Below are positions 10,226-19,027 of a stretch of DNA of 64,000 nucleotides, piece by piece (position 1 is the first letter of the stretch; the number at the start of each line of letters is the position of its first letter). The stretch comes from Maridesulfovibrio sp. (lineage in GTDB: Bacteria > Desulfobacterota > Desulfovibrionia > Desulfovibrionales > Desulfovibrionaceae), in NCBI RefSeq assembly GCF_963666665.1, contig NZ_OY762999.1, forward strand, positions 3,878,001 to 3,942,000, given 5' to 3'. The notes below the pieces were generated by a model. That model ran no database searches, was not told where the DNA came from, and saw only the letters and a list, made by a program, of their open reading frames with translations. Both the position numbers and the translations under genes were made by a program.

Positions 10226-10254
10226 TGTTATAATCGTCCGATTGTATTAATCGG
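10226..10254 (+). promoter_or_regulatory. Extended -10 promoter with adjacent palindrome, upstream of rny
   Basis: TGTTATAAT at 10226-10234 is a perfect extended -10 element. No good -35 is visible, which extended -10 promoters tolerate. The palindrome CCGATT-N5-AATCGG at 10238-10254 covers the expected transcription start and could be an operator or a 5' hairpin. Confidence 0.55.
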
Positions 10255-10305
10255 TAATGACGAATCAGGTCCTTTGAGGCCTGTCAACATACAAAGGAGA
10301 AAGGC

Positions 10306-11862
10306 ATGTTTGGGGATTTTTTTCTGATTTTATTTGGAATCGCCCTGGGTGCCGCAGGCGGATACGCCCTGCATCGGTACGTGAATTCCAAACGTCTGGC
10401 TGATTCTCAAGGATTGGCTGACCGTATTGTCCAGGAAGCCCGTAAAGAAGCTGAAGCCATGAAAAAGGAAATCAAGCTTCAGGGTCAGGATGAAGTTTAT
10501 GCTCTGAAAAAAGAGCAGGAAAATGAGTATAAAGAGATGGAGCGCGGCCTGAAAAGGCAGGAGGAACGTCTCCAGGAAAAAGAAGAGCGTCTTGAACACA
10601 AGCTTGAGAAAGTAGCCAGTAAAGAGTCCGAAGTTGTGGCTCTTGAAAAGCGTATGATCAAGCAGGAAAAGAAGCTCGAAGGTCTTCGCGAAGATCTCGA
10701 AAGAAGAAAGGATGAGCACGAGCGCAAATTGCAGGAAGTCTCCGGACTGACTGTTGAAGAAGCGCGTGAAAAGCTCATGACCGAAATTGAAAGCAGGACC
10801 CGCCACGAGGCTGCCAAAATGGTTCGCGCCATTGAAATGGAAGCCAAGGAAGAGGGAACCCGCAAGGCCCGCAAGATTCTCGCCCTCGCTATCCAGCGTT
10901 ACTCCGGCGATTACGTCAACGAACAGACTGTTACAGCTGTAACCCTTCCTTCCGAAGACATGAAGGGCCGCATTATCGGACGTGAAGGCCGCAACATCCG
11001 TGCTCTTGAAGCTGCTACCGGTGTTGACCTGATCATTGATGATACTCCGGAAACAGTTGTTCTTTCCGCTTACAGTCCGCTGCGCCGCGAAGTGGCTAAG
11101 CAGGCTCTTGAGCGTCTGATCCACGATGGACGTATCCACCCCGCACGCATTGAAGACATAGTCAACAAGGTCGAGCAGGAAATGGACGTCAAACTGCGTG
11201 AAATTGGTGAGCAGGCAACTTTCGATGTAGGCGTACACGGTATTCATCCCGAAATCGTCAAACTCATCGGTCAGCTGCAGTACCGTACCAGTTTCTCCCA
11301 GAACGTGCTTCAGCACTCACTTGAAGTGGCTTTCCTCTGTGGAATCATGGCTGCAGAACTGGGCATGGACGAGAAAATCGCCAAGCGCGCAGGCCTGCTG
11401 CACGATATCGGTAAGGCTGTTGACCACGAAATCGAAGGTCCTCACGCTGTTATCGGTGCCGACCTTGCCAAGAAGCATGGTGAATCCAAAGAGATCATCC
11501 ACGCTATTCAGGCTCACCACGAAGATGTTCCGCCCAAATCCGTACTCGCAACCCTCGTACAGGCTGCGGACTCCCTGTCCGGTGCCCGTCCCGGTGCACG
11601 TAAGGAACTGCTGGAAAACTACGTTAAGCGTCTTGAAGAGCTTGAAAACGTGGCTACCGGTTTCGACGGTGTTTCCAAAGCCTACGCCATTCAGGCGGGC
11701 CGTGAGATCAGGGTTATGGTTGATGCTGAAAAAGTATCTGACGATAACACCCATATGCTCTGTAAGGACATTGCCACCAAGATTGAAAACAACATGACCT
11801 ATCCAGGCCAGATTCGTGTGACCGTTATCCGCGAACGGCGCTCGGTGGGCTATGCAAAGTAA
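10306..11862 (+). CDS. rny: Ribonuclease Y
   Basis: A 518-residue membrane-anchored endoribonuclease that starts mRNA decay. It has an N-terminal membrane helix (residues 2-20) and a long lysine/glutamate coiled coil to about residue 190. A KH RNA-binding domain follows (KGRIIGREGRNIRALEAATG, near 220-240), then an HD domain with the metal-binding LLHDIGKAVDHE near 365-376. Length is normal. An AGGAG site lies eight bases before the ATG. It is followed by its own terminator. Confidence 0.96.
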   Translation: MFGDFFLILFGIALGAAGGYALHRYVNSKRLADSQGLADRIVQEARKEAEAMKKEIKLQGQDEVYALKKEQENEYKEMERGLKRQEERLQEKEERLEHKLEKVASKESEVVALEKRMIKQEKKLEGLREDLERRKDEHERKLQEVSGLTVEEAREKLMTEIESRTRHEAAKMVRAIEMEAKEEGTRKARKILALAIQRYSGDYVNEQTVTAVTLPSEDMKGRIIGREGRNIRALEAATGVDLIIDDTPETVVLSAYSPLRREVAKQALERLIHDGRIHPARIEDIVNKVEQEMDVKLREIGEQATFDVGVHGIHPEIVKLIGQLQYRTSFSQNVLQHSLEVAFLCGIMAAELGMDEKIAKRAGLLHDIGKAVDHEIEGPHAVIGADLAKKHGESKEIIHAIQAHHEDVPPKSVLATLVQAADSLSGARPGARKELLENYVKRLEELENVATGFDGVSKAYAIQAGREIRVMVDAEKVSDDNTHMLCKDIATKIENNMTYPGQIRVTVIRERRSVGYAK

Positions 11863-11873
11863 GTAACTTCCTG

Positions 11874-11904
11874 AAAGGCCCGGTTAACCGGGCCTTTTCT
11901 TTAT
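11874..11904 (+). terminator. Rho-independent terminator after rny
   Basis: A perfect palindrome with 10-bp arms AAAGGCCCGG/CCGGGCCTTT around TTAA, followed by a T-rich tail. The ymdB start is only 18 bases downstream, so some read-through may serve that gene. Confidence 0.85.
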
Positions 11905-11915
11905 TATCACATTCC

Positions 11916-12704
11916 ATGCGCATATTATTTCTCGGTGACATATTCGGCAGGCCCGGTCGTAAGGGGATCGCTGCAAAAGCTAAGGCGCTTCGTGAGGAGC
12001 TTGGTCTTGATCTGATCATTGCCAACGGGGAAAATGCGTCTCAGGGAATCGGGCTTTCAATCAAGAATGCCCAGCAGCTTCTTGATTACGGGATTGACCT
12101 TTTAACTTCCGGTAACCATATCTGGAAGTTCAGTAATATTTATTCTTTCTTAAAGACCAATGACCGGATCGTGCGTCCGGCGAACCTGCCGGAAGGAACT
12201 CGTGGAAGAGGCTGGACTTCTTTTGCTGTCCGTGGTGAAGTGCCCGTTGCGGTTATTAATCTGCAGGGACGGGTCTTTATGGACCCGGTGGAATGCCCGT
12301 TTAAATGTGCGGATAAAATTTTAGAGGAAATCGGCCCAGAGATTAAGGTCATACTGGTTGATTTTCATGCTGAGGCCACTTCGGAGAAGCAGAGCCTCGG
12401 GCGCTACCTTGACGGGCGGGTCAGTGCCATGCTGGGCACCCACACCCATGTTCAGACCAATGATGCCCGCATTTTTGAAAACGGCACCGGCTATATAACC
12501 GATGCAGGTATGTGCGGTCCGGTTGAATCCTGTTTGGGCTTAAGTCCCAATCCGGTCATCAAACGCTTTGTGACCGGTCTTCCCCAGAAATGGAAAGTTG
12601 CTGGCGGCCCCATAGAATTACAAGGCGTGCTGCTAGAAATAGATGAAGAAACAGGTCGGACTGTCTCAATTGAGACATACAATTCGGGCCGGATGACCGT
12701 ATAA
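11916..12704 (+). CDS. ymdB: YmdB-type metallophosphoesterase (TIGR00282 family)
   Basis: A 262-residue cytoplasmic metallophosphoesterase. Bacillus YmdB hydrolyses 2',3'-cyclic nucleotides and influences RNase Y activity and biofilm decisions. Metal-binding motifs are all present: GDIFGRPGR near residue 6, NGENASQG near 39, SGNHIWK near 68, DFHAEATSEK near 150 and GTHTHVQT near 172. The rny-ymdB pairing is conserved in many bacteria and supports a joint role in RNA turnover. Function in this organism is inferred from the family. Confidence 0.9.
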   Translation: MRILFLGDIFGRPGRKGIAAKAKALREELGLDLIIANGENASQGIGLSIKNAQQLLDYGIDLLTSGNHIWKFSNIYSFLKTNDRIVRPANLPEGTRGRGWTSFAVRGEVPVAVINLQGRVFMDPVECPFKCADKILEEIGPEIKVILVDFHAEATSEKQSLGRYLDGRVSAMLGTHTHVQTNDARIFENGTGYITDAGMCGPVESCLGLSPNPVIKRFVTGLPQKWKVAGGPIELQGVLLEIDEETGRTVSIETYNSGRMTV

Positions 12705-12759
12705 GAAAAGTTTCTATAAAAATATTGCTTATCGACGATTTTCCCCAGCAAAGCTTAAC

Positions 12760-12847
12760 AAAAGGTTTTGGGATTCTTGCTCTAGCCCTTAGGCGAGAAG
12801 TTCTGTTTCGAGTCTTAGGGATAGCGACAGTGGAACAAACCCTTTGC
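12760..12847. repeat. Imperfect long palindrome in the ymdB-tyrS gap
   Basis: The left half, from AAAGGTTTTGGGATTC through CCCTTAGGCGAGAA, pairs imperfectly with the right half, TTTCGAGTCTTAGGG through AACAAACCCTTT. This gives a hairpin of about 90 bases. Downstream, near 12865-12890, is a GC-rich segment (CCGCCGGGAGGC, GCCGAAGGC). It looks like a degenerate dispersed intergenic element. No T-box or other known leader structure was recognised. Confidence 0.55.
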
Positions 12848-12936
12848 AAAAAGATTTGAGTCCGCCGGGAGGCTCGCCGAAGGCATAAAAAGCCTAATGC
12901 AGGCAAATAAATACATTCTTAAAGAGGTTTAACCAA

Positions 12937-14205
12937 ATGAACATTTATGATGAACTTAAGTGGCGAGGGCTGATCAATCAGGTGTCTGACGAAGAGAAGG
13001 TACGCGAGTATCTGGATACTCCGGGTCAGTACATGTATTGCGGCTTCGACCCCACTGCCGACAGCCTGCATATCGGTAACCTTGTTCCTTTGCTCAGCCT
13101 TGTACGTATGAAGCGTGCCGGTCACAATCCGCTGTTTCTTCTTGGTGGTGCAACCGGACGTATCGGTGACCCCAGCGGTAAGGACAAGGAAAGGGAATTC
13201 TCTTCTATTGAAAAAATTGAATCTCAGGCTGCAAATATCAAAGCCCAGATTGAATCTTTTGTTGAGCGCAATACCGGTGAGAAGGCCGAAGTAGTTAACA
13301 ATTACGACTGGATGAAAGAGATCTCCTTTCTTGATATGCTGCGCGATGTGGGTAAGCATTTCACCATCAACTGGATGATGGCCAAGGAATCCGTAAAAGG
13401 CCGTTTCGGTCGTGATGATGTTGGTATTTCCTATACTGAATTCAGCTACATGCTTCTGCAGGGCTACGATTACTACCATCTTTTCATGGAAAAAGGCTGC
13501 CAGCTCCAGATTGGTGGCGGCGACCAGTGGGGCAACATCACCGCAGGTTGCGAACTGATCCGCCGCAAGGCTCAGGGTGAAGGCTATGCAGTAACCTTTC
13601 CGCTGATCACAACCGCATCCGGCCAGAAGTTCGGTAAAAGTGAAGGCAACGCCGTATTCCTGAATCCTGAACTGACTTCTCCGTACACATTCTACCAGTT
13701 CTGGATCAATACTGATGACCGTGATGTAATCAGTTTCCTCAAGTACTTCACCTTCCTTACCGAGGAAGAGATTGCTGAGATCGCAAAAGAGCATGAGGAA
13801 GCTCCGCACATGCGTGCCGCTCACAAGCGTCTTGCCGAAGAAACAACCATCATGATTCACGGTAAGGAAGAACTGGAAAAGGTTCAGGCCGCAACCGCAG
13901 CTCTGTTCGGCAATGGCGATATCATGTCTGTTGATGCCGCAACCCTGCGCGGTGCCATGGAAGCTGCTCCCGGCGTTGAATACGCTAAGGCAGACCTGCC
14001 CGATCTGCCCCAGATCCTGCTCGACCTCGGCATGGTTAAATCCAAAGGTCAGGCCCGCAAGGATATTCAGGGTGGTGGATTGTACATTAACAACGAACGT
14101 GTCTCCGAGTTCGATTATGTTCCCGGCGAGAATGACTTTATCGGCGGTGAATGCATGCTCATCCGCAAAGGTAAAAAGAACTACGGTTTAGTTACCGTTA
14201 AATAA
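12937..14205 (+). CDS. tyrS: Tyrosyl-tRNA synthetase
   Basis: A 422-residue class I aminoacyl-tRNA synthetase that charges tRNA-Tyr. The HIGH-type motif is SLHIGN (PTADSLHIGNLVPL near residue 41). The KMSKS-type motif is KFGKSEGN near 231-238. The tyrosine-binding region LQGYDYYHL and the GGGDQWGN motif are present. A C-terminal S4-like RNA-binding domain starts near residue 355. Length is normal. Confidence 0.97.
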   Translation: MNIYDELKWRGLINQVSDEEKVREYLDTPGQYMYCGFDPTADSLHIGNLVPLLSLVRMKRAGHNPLFLLGGATGRIGDPSGKDKEREFSSIEKIESQAANIKAQIESFVERNTGEKAEVVNNYDWMKEISFLDMLRDVGKHFTINWMMAKESVKGRFGRDDVGISYTEFSYMLLQGYDYYHLFMEKGCQLQIGGGDQWGNITAGCELIRRKAQGEGYAVTFPLITTASGQKFGKSEGNAVFLNPELTSPYTFYQFWINTDDRDVISFLKYFTFLTEEEIAEIAKEHEEAPHMRAAHKRLAEETTIMIHGKEELEKVQAATAALFGNGDIMSVDAATLRGAMEAAPGVEYAKADLPDLPQILLDLGMVKSKGQARKDIQGGGLYINNERVSEFDYVPGENDFIGGECMLIRKGKKNYGLVTVK

Positions 14206-14230
14206 ATAAAGTCCAATACGGATTGATTTG

Positions 14231-14264
14231 GCCCGCTGGAAGATCCTTTCAGCGGGCTTTATTG
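14231..14264 (+). terminator. Rho-independent terminator after tyrS
   Basis: An 11-bp stem (GCCCGCTGGAA/TTTCAGCGGGC, one G-U pair) with a GATCC loop, followed by TTTATT, 25 bases after the tyrS stop. Confidence 0.85.
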
Positions 14265-14332
14265 TGCATACTGCTTTGCAATCAGGATTAAGCAATGTAT
14301 TGTGTGCATGCAATTTGAGTAGAGGGTAGTTT

Positions 14333-14776
14333 ATGCGACTGTTTTTCATTGTAATGTCATTTCTCTTTGGTGCTCTTGCGCCAACTCAGGCCGGAGTTAA
14401 CCTCAAGCTGCGCGGCTTTGTGGGCGATCCTGTTTTAGCTGCCATTGTTTCTTTTGCTGTCGGGACATTGAGTCTGCTGGTTTATGCCTATTTTACCAAG
14501 GTTCCGCTTCCGGAAGGTTCGACTGTCTTAAAAGGACCGTGGTGGATGTGGACCGGCGGATTTATGGGCGCTTTCTTTGTGGCGGCGGCAGTGGTTGTTG
14601 CCCCGGTGCTGGGTGCCGGAACAATGATGTGCTGGATGGTTGCCGGGCAAATGGCTGCTTCCCTTGTGCTGGACCACTACGGAATCATAGGGTATGCCGT
14701 GCGGGAGGCAACGATGGGCCGTATTGTCGGCGCTTTGCTGGTCGTTGTCGGCGCAGTGCTGATTGAGAAATTTTAG
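14333..14776 (+). CDS. DMT/YdcZ-family small membrane transporter
   Basis: A 147-residue protein with five hydrophobic segments (roughly residues 3-21, 33-53, 67-92, 97-112 and 125-145). The family-like opening is FGALAPTQAGVNLKLRGFVGDP, followed by VSFAVGTLSLL. It matches the YdcZ (DUF606) branch of drug/metabolite transporters, whose substrates are mostly unknown. It lies 23 bases before the prenyltransferase gene and may be cotranscribed with it. Confidence 0.8.
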   Translation: MRLFFIVMSFLFGALAPTQAGVNLKLRGFVGDPVLAAIVSFAVGTLSLLVYAYFTKVPLPEGSTVLKGPWWMWTGGFMGAFFVAAAVVVAPVLGAGTMMCWMVAGQMAASLVLDHYGIIGYAVREATMGRIVGALLVVVGAVLIEKF

Positions 14777-14799
14777 GTTAAATATCAAGGAGTGGGGTT

Positions 14800-15684
14800 T
14801 TGAAGGATATTCTTTGCAAGTACTTGAAGAAGCTATGGGAAAATACTGTTCTGGTCTGCCGGATGGTCAAGATTGAACACTCCATTTTTGCTCTGCCGTT
14901 CGCTTATATGGGTGTTTTTTTGGCCAGCGGAACTTGGCCGGAATTCAAGCCTTTTGCCCTGCTGACCGTGGCTATGGTGGCTGTGCGCTCCTTTGCCATG
15001 GCTGTGAACAGGCTTTTTGATATCAATATCGACAGTGAAAATCCGCGTACCCGGACTCGCCCGCTTGTTACCGGGGAACTTACTCCTTTCTTTACTTTCT
15101 GCTTTATCGCGGTTTGTGCCGTTGTTTTTGTTTTCGCTTGCAAGGGCATGAATGAACTTTGTTACAAGCTTTCCTTTTTTGCGCTGGGTTGGTCGGCTTT
15201 TTATTCCCTGACCAAACGTTTCACCATGCTTTGTCATTTTGTGCTTGGCTCAGTGCTTGGTCTGGCTCCTGTTGCAGGCTGGCTCTGTGTTGATCCTAAT
15301 TTTTCCCTGCCCGCGATTTTGTTCTTCTTCGGGGTTACTTTCTGGGTGGCCGGATTCGATATTCTCTACGCTACTCAGGACCGTAAATTCGACCGTAACC
15401 GGGGACTTAATTCCGTTCCGGCTAATCTCGGTATCCAGAAGGCTTTGACCATATCAACCTTCAGTCACATTAATACGGTCATCTTTTTCGCGCTGGCCGG
15501 GCTGGCAGCCGGACTGGGCTGGATTTATTTTTCCACCCTCGCTGTAGTGGGCGGAATTCTCATTTTTGAACATCAGGTAATATCTGCTGAAGATATGAGC
15601 CGGGTTAATATGGCTTTTTTCACTTTGAACGGAGTGATTTCAGTACTCCTGTTCTTGGGTACTTTTGCCGACATAATGGTTTAG
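14800..15684 (+). CDS. UbiA-family polyprenyltransferase (probably menaquinone pathway, MqnP-like)
   Basis: A 294-residue membrane enzyme with both aspartate-rich prenyl-diphosphate motifs: NRLFDINID near residues 70-78 and DILYATQDRKFD near 187-198. The UbiA family attaches polyprenyl chains to aromatic acceptors. Desulfovibrio relatives make menaquinone by the futalosine route, so an MqnP role is likely but inferred. It starts with TTG 14800 behind CAAGGAG. About eight membrane segments are visible and the length is typical. Confidence 0.85.
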   Translation: MKDILCKYLKKLWENTVLVCRMVKIEHSIFALPFAYMGVFLASGTWPEFKPFALLTVAMVAVRSFAMAVNRLFDINIDSENPRTRTRPLVTGELTPFFTFCFIAVCAVVFVFACKGMNELCYKLSFFALGWSAFYSLTKRFTMLCHFVLGSVLGLAPVAGWLCVDPNFSLPAILFFFGVTFWVAGFDILYATQDRKFDRNRGLNSVPANLGIQKALTISTFSHINTVIFFALAGLAAGLGWIYFSTLAVVGGILIFEHQVISAEDMSRVNMAFFTLNGVISVLLFLGTFADIMV

Positions 15685-15748
15685 ACTGCCGTACGTAAAT
15701 ATTTGCGTAGAATCCGCAGATTAAAAATATCTTAGTTACGAATAGGTT

Positions 15749-15790
15749 ACGGAGTCAGTGTAATACACTGACTCCGTTTGTATTTTTTTA
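15749..15790 (+). terminator. Rho-independent terminator after the prenyltransferase gene
   Basis: A perfect 14-bp stem (ACGGAGTCAGTGTA/TACACTGACTCCGT) with a single-base centre, then a T-rich run. It is the main feature of the first half of the 330-base gap before the chemoreceptor. Confidence 0.92.
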
Positions 15791-15874
15791 ATATATCAAA
15801 ACGAGTAGACAAGCTCTTATATAGTGTTTAGAAGCGAATTTGCGAGGTTTATTGAAGGTTCGGCTTTGGAAGGC

Positions 15875-15901
15875 TAAAAATACTCTTAATTCTACCGATA
15901 T
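15875..15901 (+). promoter_or_regulatory. Sigma-28 (FliA)-type promoter candidate
   Basis: TAAA at 15875-15878, a 15-base spacer, then ACCGATAT at 15894-15901. The flagellar sigma consensus is TAAA-N15-GCCGATAA, so this matches the spacing and 10 of 12 positions. It lies 113 bp upstream of a chemoreceptor gene, a typical sigma-28 target. Nothing else clear is seen in the rest of the gap. Confidence 0.6.
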
Positions 15902-16014
15902 ATTATTGTATCATATACGAATATAACCTTCGTTTGTGGAGACGAGGTGAATCGGTAGAAAGGGATGATCGGATAATTCAGTTGGTTATTCGCATTTAGC
16001 TGGGAGAAGTTGAT

Positions 16015-17598
16015 ATGGAGAATGGAAATGGAAAATTCATGCGTACTGTCGCATGGATTTATTTTGGGGTGTTAGTTGTCGCTGCAGCCTTTTGCGGCGT
16101 GATCTTAACTGGTTTCAGCAATGAACCGTGGGCTATTACCGGGCTGGCTTTCGGCTTGATAGCACTTCTGGCCTTGCTTGGAATATGTATTTTTACCGTT
16201 CTTAAAAATCAGGTCGTCCGACCTGTTGAATGCCTTACAAATTTTGCCAATCTGGTGATCAAGGGTAAATACTCCGAAGCTGATAAATGCTCCAGTCCGG
16301 GGCTTGACGGCTTGCGTGCTGCTGTGAGCGATTTGAGTGATTCTTATAAGGAACGCCTTGGCTTCAGCACCAGTATTCTTGAAGGCCTGCCTCTTGGTTG
16401 CTGCATTGTAGACACTAAGGAACACATCACTTTTCTCAACAAAGAAATTCTGGAAATGATCGGTTCCCGCGAGAAACCTGCTTCATATCATGGACGCATG
16501 ATTTCCCAGATTTTTTACCATGATGATCGCAAGTCCCTGATCGGTCACTGTATGGATGACGATACCCGGGCTATGAACCGCGAAGTCATTTTCAAGCATG
16601 TGGACGGTAGTGATATTAATATTCTGGCCAACCTGTTTCCCCTGCATGATGTGGTTGGCAATGTTATCGGCGGATGCTGTCTGTATATCAACACTACAGA
16701 ATTAAAGCAGCGTGAAGCGCATATCCTTGATCAGAATGAACTTATCGCCAGAGCTGCTGACCAGGCCGATTCTGTTGTTTATGATTTGAGCAGCGCGGCT
16801 GAACAGTTACGTGGATTGGTCGGTGAGGCCCGCAAGGGAGCCATGGTTCAGAGTGAGGAAGCCGGACAGGCCGCTACTGCCATGGAAGAAATGAATGCCA
16901 CTGTGCTCGAAGTAGCCCGCCATGCGCAGGAAGCCGCAAGTGATGCTGATAAAGCAAAGGCTGAAGCTGAGAAAGGTGAAGATATTGTTGCCGGTGTTGT
17001 CAGTGCAATTGATGAAGTTTCCGGGCAGGCCAATTCGCTGAAAGCGTCCATGGAAGATTTGGATATCAAAGCTGAAGCTATCGGTAATGTGCTCAGCGTG
17101 ATTGAGGATATTGCTGACCAGACCAACCTGCTGGCTTTGAATGCTGCAATTGAGGCTGCACGTGCCGGTGAAGCCGGACGAGGATTTGCCGTTGTAGCAG
17201 ATGAAGTCCGCAAGCTTGCGGAGAAAACCGTACAGGCAACAACCGAGGTTCATCAGGCTGTTTCAAATATTCAGCAGGGAGCTAAGACTAACGTTAAGGC
17301 TACCGAAGCCGCGGTTGAGTCAGTTGCCCGCAGTACCTCGCTGGCCGGGGAATCCGGTGAGGCTTTGGCGCGCATCGTCTCCATGTCCGAGGAGACTTCC
17401 GACCGGATCAGGTCTATCGCTACCGCTGCTGAGCAACAGGCTGCAGCAAGTGAGCAGATTAACCGTTCCACTGAGACGGTTAACCGCATTTCAAACGAGA
17501 CCGAACAGGCCATGGTCGAATCCTCAGCGGCCATTGAAAAACTGGCCAAGCTGGCGGATGATCTTTCCGGTATTATTCACGGAATGCAGAAGAAATAA
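16015..17598 (+). CDS. Methyl-accepting chemotaxis protein with PAS domain
   Basis: A 527-residue chemoreceptor. Two membrane helices (about residues 10-32 and 42-63) enclose almost no periplasmic loop. A HAMP-like linker follows, then a PAS domain near 115-235 (ILEGLPLGCCIVDTKEHITFLN, SYHGRMISQIFY). The kinase-control domain has the hairpin tip EAARAGEAGRGFAVVADEV near residue 380. Sensing is therefore probably cytoplasmic, for example redox or energy taxis through PAS. It starts at ATG 16015 after GGGAGAAG and has a sigma-28-like promoter upstream. Confidence 0.92.
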   Translation: MENGNGKFMRTVAWIYFGVLVVAAAFCGVILTGFSNEPWAITGLAFGLIALLALLGICIFTVLKNQVVRPVECLTNFANLVIKGKYSEADKCSSPGLDGLRAAVSDLSDSYKERLGFSTSILEGLPLGCCIVDTKEHITFLNKEILEMIGSREKPASYHGRMISQIFYHDDRKSLIGHCMDDDTRAMNREVIFKHVDGSDINILANLFPLHDVVGNVIGGCCLYINTTELKQREAHILDQNELIARAADQADSVVYDLSSAAEQLRGLVGEARKGAMVQSEEAGQAATAMEEMNATVLEVARHAQEAASDADKAKAEAEKGEDIVAGVVSAIDEVSGQANSLKASMEDLDIKAEAIGNVLSVIEDIADQTNLLALNAAIEAARAGEAGRGFAVVADEVRKLAEKTVQATTEVHQAVSNIQQGAKTNVKATEAAVESVARSTSLAGESGEALARIVSMSEETSDRIRSIATAAEQQAAASEQINRSTETVNRISNETEQAMVESSAAIEKLAKLADDLSGIIHGMQKK

Positions 17599-17601
17599 AT
17601 T

Positions 17602-17641
17602 AAAAAGCGGGGCAGGTTCTACAGAACCTGCCCCGCTTTTT
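17602..17641. terminator. Bidirectional terminator between the chemoreceptor and the deacetylase-family gene
   Basis: A perfect 18-bp stem (arms 17602-17619 and 17624-17641) with a TACA loop. A-tract and T-tract flanks make it usable from both strands. The two genes converge here. Confidence 0.95.
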
Positions 17642-17695
17642 GTTAGGCGTTGAACGCACCTATCCCCTCAGCCTGAGGAGTTTTCGTTTTTTTTG

Positions 17696-19015
17696 TCAAA
17701 ATCCGTAGCGCAGGTAGTCCTTGTCTTTGCGGTTGATCAGCTGAATGTAGCGGTAGCGGCTTTTGACCTGTGCTTCTTCCAAAAGCGAATAGCCTTGATT
17801 ACGGCACTTGTCGCAGGCTGCAGCAGGTATTTCAAGGCCAAAACCCATAGGACCGCCTTCGCGCTGGGTCTCCACCTTAAGTAATCCCCGGCAGTCCTCG
17901 CAAAGCATCAGGGATTCGGTCTGTGATTCAGTGAATCCTTCAGTATCGTAGAAAATATTACGATGGCGAACGGACCAGCCTCCGCTGATGACGCCTTCAC
18001 TGCTTTTTGTGGGAGGATTGAAATAGATGTCCTTAACGCCTTCGCAGATGTTTGCGATATAATTCATTATTTCTTCGGACTCCCTGAGGGTCTCAGGGTT
18101 GAAACCCGGCTCGCGCACATGGGAATAGTCCACTCCGGCCATGGCCAGACTGATGCCCAGATTTACGTAAGGCAGGGCTCCCTGAATAGCATAGCCGCCT
18201 TCAAGTACGGCAATATCGGGCTTGAGCATGGAGTTGAGAGCTGCATAGCCCTGTGCCGAGAAATTCATGTTGGTGATCGGATCGGTGAAATGGTTGTCCT
18301 GTCCGGCGGAGTTGATGATTAAGTCCGGTTTGAAGTCTTCAAGAATAGGCATAACCGCATTCTCCATGACCATCATGAATCCGGCATCGGATGTGCCGGG
18401 GGGCAGGGGGATATTCACCGTGCGTCCGAGCGCTTTGGGGCCGCCTGATTCCTTGGGGAATCCGGTTCCCGGATAGAGGGTGCGCCCATCCTGATGCAGG
18501 GATATGAACAGGGTGTCGGGGTCATGCCAGTAAACATCCTGTGTGCCGTCTCCGTGATGGCAGTCGGTATCCACAATGGCGATGCGCTTGGGACCGTAAT
18601 GTTCACGGATGTATTCGCACATAATAGCTTCTATGTTGATGGCGCAGAATCCGCGTGATCCCTGTACTGTCTTCATGGCGTGGTGTCCCGGCGGCCGTAC
18701 GAGTGCAAAGGCCCGGTCCCTTTCGCCTTCCAGAATAAGTTGTGCTGCTTTGATGGCCCCGCCTGCGGAAATGTAGTGCGAACGGGTTGCAACGGCCTCG
18801 GCTTCGGGAAAGCAGAAATGAACCCGTTCAATATCTTCGCTGGAGGCAACTTCGGGCTTGTATTCGCGGATACCTTCGATGTCGAAGAGTCCTTCTTCGC
18901 GCAGCTGGTCCTGCGTGTAGAGCAATCTTTCTTCCCTTTCCGGATGGGTGGGGGAAATTGCCCAGTCAAAGGCGGGGAAAAATATGATTCCCAGACTGTT
19001 TTCAGCCTTGAGCAT
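17696..19015 (-). CDS. Histone deacetylase-family hydrolase with C-terminal zinc-ribbon-like tail
   Basis: A 439-residue protein of the HDAC/acetylpolyamine amidohydrolase/AcuC superfamily. Catalytic elements are intact: RPPGHHA near residue 107, DTDCHHGDGTQDV near 148, NSAGQDNHFTDP with the zinc-ligand Asp near 234, and LEGGYA near 270. The bacterial substrate could be an acetylated small amine or protein lysine. After the fold, near residues 365-420, are two CxxC pairs (CEDC and CDKC), a zinc-ribbon-like tail unusual for the family. It lies 12 bases after the HyuA-like gene and is the last gene of that set. Confidence 0.88.
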   Translation of the reverse strand: MLKAENSLGIIFFPAFDWAISPTHPEREERLLYTQDQLREEGLFDIEGIREYKPEVASSEDIERVHFCFPEAEAVATRSHYISAGGAIKAAQLILEGERDRAFALVRPPGHHAMKTVQGSRGFCAINIEAIMCEYIREHYGPKRIAIVDTDCHHGDGTQDVYWHDPDTLFISLHQDGRTLYPGTGFPKESGGPKALGRTVNIPLPPGTSDAGFMMVMENAVMPILEDFKPDLIINSAGQDNHFTDPITNMNFSAQGYAALNSMLKPDIAVLEGGYAIQGALPYVNLGISLAMAGVDYSHVREPGFNPETLRESEEIMNYIANICEGVKDIYFNPPTKSSEGVISGGWSVRHRNIFYDTEGFTESQTESLMLCEDCRGLLKVETQREGGPMGFGLEIPAAACDKCRNQGYSLLEEAQVKSRYRYIQLINRKDKDYLRYGF

Positions 19016-19027
19016 TCTAAACTCCGT

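Noticed and set aside
12705..12936. T-box or other riboswitch before tyrS
   Set aside because: No specifier loop or T-box bulge sequence is visible. The structure is better explained as a degenerate intergenic repeat.
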